Position numbers and translations under genes: made by a program. Positions 61,529 through 64,000 of a DNA stretch of 64,000 nt are shown in pieces (position 1 is the stretch's first letter; each line of letters begins with the position of its first letter). Origin of the DNA: an uncultured Elusimicrobia bacterium (GTDB lineage: Bacteria > Elusimicrobiota > Elusimicrobia > Elusimicrobiales > UBA9959); NCBI GenBank assembly GCA_903879915.1, contig CAIRNJ010000091.1:31718-95717 (forward strand), written 5' to 3'. The notes under the pieces were generated by a model. It made no database searches, had not been told where the DNA came from, and worked only from the letters and a program-made list of their open reading frames with translations.

Positions 61529-62607
61529 TTGTCAGCTCCTTGCTCTCCGCTCACTAGTATAACAGGTTTGTACGGGACCTTCGCCGCGTAGGCCCGCGTT
61601 ATCCGCTCCGCCGCCGCGGCGCCTGTACCCCGTCTGGCCAGTATCACTATGCTGCCGCCGAATCCGCCGCCCGTCAGGCGCGCGCCGTACACGCCGCTCT
61701 CGCCCAGGGCCAGCTCCACCAACAGGTCTATCTCCGGCACCGAAACCTCGTAATCGTCGCGCATCGATTTATGCGATTCCACGAACAGCCGCCCGAGCTC
61801 CTTCATATCGCCTTCGGAGATGGCCCTGACCGCGTCCAGCACGCGCTGGTTCTCCGTCACCACGTGGCGCGCCCTGCGCCGCAGCGGCTCCGGCAGGGCC
61901 TCCACGCGGGCCAGCCCGGTGCTCGGCACTTCCCGCAGAAGCTTTACCCCCAGCAGCCCACAGGCCTGTTCGCATTCTGAACGCCTGGTATTATAGCCGC
62001 CGCCGGAATTGGAATGGCGGACGCCTGAATTTATCACCACCAGGTCAGTGTCGGCCGGCAGTGTTACGCGCTTGAAGCTGAAGTCCAGCGTATCGATGAA
62101 CAGCGCCGCGCCGTCGCCGCCGAGGCTCGAGACCATCTGGTCCATGATGCCCACCCGCGCGCCCACGAATTCGTTCTCCACGCGCTGGCCCAGTTTGGCT
62201 ATGGCCAGATCGTCGAGGTCCAGCGCGAAAGCTTCGCGCAGCGCCCGCATCATGGCCACTTCCAGCGCCGCGCTGGAGGAAAGGCCGCTGCCTATGGGCA
62301 CGGTGGAATTTACCAGCGCCTCGAAGCCGCCAAGGATATACCCTTCCCCGGCCAGGAGTTTCGTAACGCCCTGCACATAATCCGCCCACGCTCCCGCGCG
62401 GGCTTCGCGGCCCAGCTCGTAGCTGAAAACGGCTTTGTGCTCCGGCAGGTTGCCGCTGCGCAGCGTTGCCCGCCCGCCGCCGGTCGCCTTAAGCTCCACC
62501 ACGGTACGCTGGGGAATGGTCATGGGCAGCACATAGCCGCCGTTATAATCCGTATGTTCGCCTATCAGGTTCACGCGGCCCGGGGCCGAAGTTGTTACGG
62601 TTTTCAT
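61525..62607 (-). CDS. galK: Galactokinase
   Basis: A 360-residue GHMP kinase that phosphorylates galactose at C1. Motif 1 APGRVNLIGEHTDYNGGYVLP, motif 2 VPIGSGLSSSAALEVA, MDQMVSSLGGDGAALFIDT (catalytic Asp) and motif 3 LTGGGFGGSIV are all present. Start MKTVTTSAPGR at 62607 is chosen over an in-frame ATG seven codons upstream because it matches the family N-terminus; GAGGA lies about 10 nt upstream. It follows the M24-like gene. Confidence 0.95.
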   Translation of the reverse strand: MKTVTTSAPGRVNLIGEHTDYNGGYVLPMTIPQRTVVELKATGGGRATLRSGNLPEHKAVFSYELGREARAGAWADYVQGVTKLLAGEGYILGGFEALVNSTVPIGSGLSSSAALEVAMMRALREAFALDLDDLAIAKLGQRVENEFVGARVGIMDQMVSSLGGDGAALFIDTLDFSFKRVTLPADTDLVVINSGVRHSNSGGGYNTRRSECEQACGLLGVKLLREVPSTGLARVEALPEPLRRRARHVVTENQRVLDAVRAISEGDMKELGRLFVESHKSMRDDYEVSVPEIDLLVELALGESGVYGARLTGGGFGGSIVILARRGTGAAAAERITRAYAAKVPYKPVILVSGEQGADK

Positions 62608-62612
62608 AGTTA

Positions 62613-63695
62613 TTATTTCCTCACCCACACGTCGGGCCTGGCGCGGCCCGCCGTTTCGCGGCAGGGCCAGGCGGGGTCGGCGGTAAGCACTTCCAGCCCG
62701 CCCTCGCCGAGGAACACGGTATCCTCTATCTTCGCGCCCGGCAGGCTGGGGTTCCAGGCCAGCGCCATCCCCCGGCCCAGCCGCTCGGCGGAATCGGGCC
62801 GCGCCACTGCCTCGCGGGACAAGTAGCCGGTGATGCCGCCCTGATGGTGCCGGAGCTGCTCGCCGGGATAGCCCTGTTCTTCGTAGGCGCGCGCGAGGAT
62901 GCCGAACAGGGCGGCCAGGCCCGCGCCCGGCACGGAGGCCGCCAGCACCGCGGCCTCCACCTTCGCCGCGCCGTCGCTCAGCGCGCGCTCGGCGGCGGAG
63001 GGCTCGCGGAAATAAACGAATCTGGTGAGGTTGGCGTAAAGCCCGCGCCTGCGCGCGCAGAAAACCAGCATGGCCCGGCCGCCCAGCGGCGCCGCCGTCG
63101 GCACCGGGTGGCGGTACTTGCCCGCGCGCGCCTCGCCGCCCGCCAGTATCAGCGCCGGCTCTATGCCGCGGGCCAGCAGCGCCCTCGCGCCCTCGCCGGC
63201 CAGCCGCGCCTCGCTCCAGCCGGGCTCCGCCGCGGCCAGCGCCTCGCGCATGGCCTGCGCGGCCTCGCGCCCCAGCAGGCGGTATCTGTCCAGCTCCGCG
63301 GGCAGCAGCGTGCGCTTGGCCAGCACGAGCGCTGCCGGCAACGCGGCCTCGCCGGGAGCGGGGCGGTCGCTCGCCACCGGCCTGCCGGCCGCCTGCGCGG
63401 CCGCGAATTCGTCCGCCGCTTTGCTGTCGGGCCAGTCCGGGGCGAACACGCTGAACCCCGCGGGGAGCTCCTCCGCCTCCAGCCTGGCGGCCTCTATGGA
63501 ATTGGTAAGTATCCAGGCGCCGTCCTTGGTGATCAGCGCCTCGGCCACTCCGGTCTCGGCGGCCAGCAGCACCACGTTGGACCCGCCCGCGGTGAGCCAG
63601 AAGAACCAGTCGGTGCCGCGCAGGCGGACAGCGCCCAGCCCGGCGGCGTCCATTGCGCGCCGCGCCGCGGCCAGCTTTACGGAGCTCTCAGTCAT
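62613..63695 (-). CDS. M24-like (pita-bread) protein of the gal operon, metal ligands altered
   Basis: A 360-residue protein with the two-domain plan of M24 aminopeptidase P / creatinase: N-terminal domain (1-130) and pita-bread domain (about 140-350). Of the five canonical metal ligands D, D, H, E, E, the first two Asp positions read Val and Asn (ANLTR where peptidases have SDLTR), the His is present in HHQGGITGY, the first Glu reads Asn (AWNPSLPG) and the last is present (KIEDT). It therefore probably does not bind the dinuclear metal. It overlaps the galT stop (ATGACTGA) and precedes galK. Confidence 0.75.
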   Translation of the reverse strand: MTESSVKLAAARRAMDAAGLGAVRLRGTDWFFWLTAGGSNVVLLAAETGVAEALITKDGAWILTNSIEAARLEAEELPAGFSVFAPDWPDSKAADEFAAAQAAGRPVASDRPAPGEAALPAALVLAKRTLLPAELDRYRLLGREAAQAMREALAAAEPGWSEARLAGEGARALLARGIEPALILAGGEARAGKYRHPVPTAAPLGGRAMLVFCARRRGLYANLTRFVYFREPSAAERALSDGAAKVEAAVLAASVPGAGLAALFGILARAYEEQGYPGEQLRHHQGGITGYLSREAVARPDSAERLGRGMALAWNPSLPGAKIEDTVFLGEGGLEVLTADPAWPCRETAGRARPDVWVRK

Positions 63696-64000
63696 TTATT
63701 TCCACCTTCACGGCCTGCAGCTCGGCCGCTTTTTCTTCCGGCAGGCAGTCGTTGGCGAACATGCCCGAGCCCAGCTCGGTGCCGGCCAGGTACTTCAGGC
63801 GGCCGGGGCTGCGCAGCGCGGGGTAGATCTCGGCGTGCGCGTGGGCCCACGGATATTCTTTGCCGTCGGTAGGCGCCTGGTGGAACACCATCAGGTACGG
63901 GAAAGGCCGGTTCCACAGCGCGTCGTATTTCATCAGCACGGTCTTGAGCGTACGGGCGAAATCCCGCCTTTCCGCGCGCTCAAGGGCCGCCAGCGAAGGT
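63688..64000 (-). CDS. galT: Galactose-1-phosphate uridylyltransferase, C-terminal part (5' end outside window)
   Basis: The last 103 residues are in the window and the frame is open to the right edge. RPFPYLMVFHQAPTDG, then WAHAHAEIYPALRSP (the HxH of the second GalT domain) and LKYLAGTELGSGMFANDCLPEEKAAELQ are the standard C-terminal signature. It transfers UMP between UDP-glucose and galactose-1-phosphate in the Leloir pathway. Its stop overlaps the start of the M24-like gene, making a tight operon galT, M24-like, galK, symporter, small protein. Confidence 0.9.
   Translation of the reverse strand, partial: PSLAALERAERRDFARTLKTVLMKYDALWNRPFPYLMVFHQAPTDGKEYPWAHAHAEIYPALRSPGRLKYLAGTELGSGMFANDCLPEEKAAELQAVKVEIND

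Overview
This window is chromosomal, GC-rich, and comes from a diderm (Gram-negative-type) bacterium. The evidence is a pair of LptF/LptG lipopolysaccharide-export permeases, a TolC-type outer-membrane protein, a bifunctional PBP1A, meso-diaminopimelate genes (dapF, dapA), alanine racemase, and a large SprA/Sov-like outer-membrane protein of the type IX secretion / gliding family. The combination of an SprA-like protein, class III cyclase, C11 peptidase and glycan genes in a GC-rich diderm would fit Elusimicrobiota or another phylum outside Bacteroidota. That placement is inference and no marker gene here settles it.

Layout. 1-3.7 kb: 5' part of the SprA-like gene (minus). 3.8-6.0: lptF-lptG. 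6.4-9.4: a low-complexity membrane-anchored protein and a secreted peptidylarginine-deiminase-like enzyme. 9.4-16.6 (minus): a complete oxidative plus part of the non-oxidative pentose phosphate pathway (NUDIX-tkt-gnd, then zwf-pgl), with a secreted clostripain-type protease between the two groups. 16.7-18.3: an AT-rich two-gene island flanked by inverted copies of a highly structured ~130-nt repeat. 18.4-31.2 (plus): a long run of dnaE, receiver protein, outer-membrane protein, PPi-type phosphofructokinase, HAMP protein, TolC, patatin, TPR protein, dapF, dapA and a B12-type radical SAM enzyme. 31.2-43.3 (minus): a ten-gene surface-glycan cluster (DegT aminotransferase, GDP-fucose-synthase-like reductase, two CDP-tyvelose-epimerase-like SDRs, four glycosyltransferases of which one is fused to a methyltransferase, FkbM methyltransferase, FAD oxidoreductase). 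43.4-50.3: PBP1A, a small membrane protein, a His-rich exported protein, an orphan receiver and alr. 50.4-56.6: mfd, two SGNH hydrolases separated by a small inverted-repeat element, and a cyclase-RDD fusion. 56.7-64: DUF4105-like protein, glpK, and a galactose operon (galT - M24-like - galK - SSS symporter - small membrane protein).

Physiology suggested by the genes: galactose uptake by a sodium symporter and entry through GalK/GalT, glycerol entry through GlpK, sugar phosphate metabolism through PPi-PFK and a complete oxidative pentose phosphate branch, and heavy investment in the envelope (LPS export, peptidoglycan, glycans, secreted hydrolases). Genes inside operons commonly overlap by ATGA or carry AGGAG-type ribosome sites. 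Several first genes instead have a -10 box only 6-7 nt before the ATG and no ribosome site, which points to leaderless transcripts.

The strongest candidates for something undescribed are the inverted structured repeats around the AT-rich island, the SprA-like protein, the cyclase-RDD fusion, and the gal-operon M24 protein that lacks canonical metal ligands. No rRNA, tRNA, CRISPR array or complete insertion sequence was recognised.
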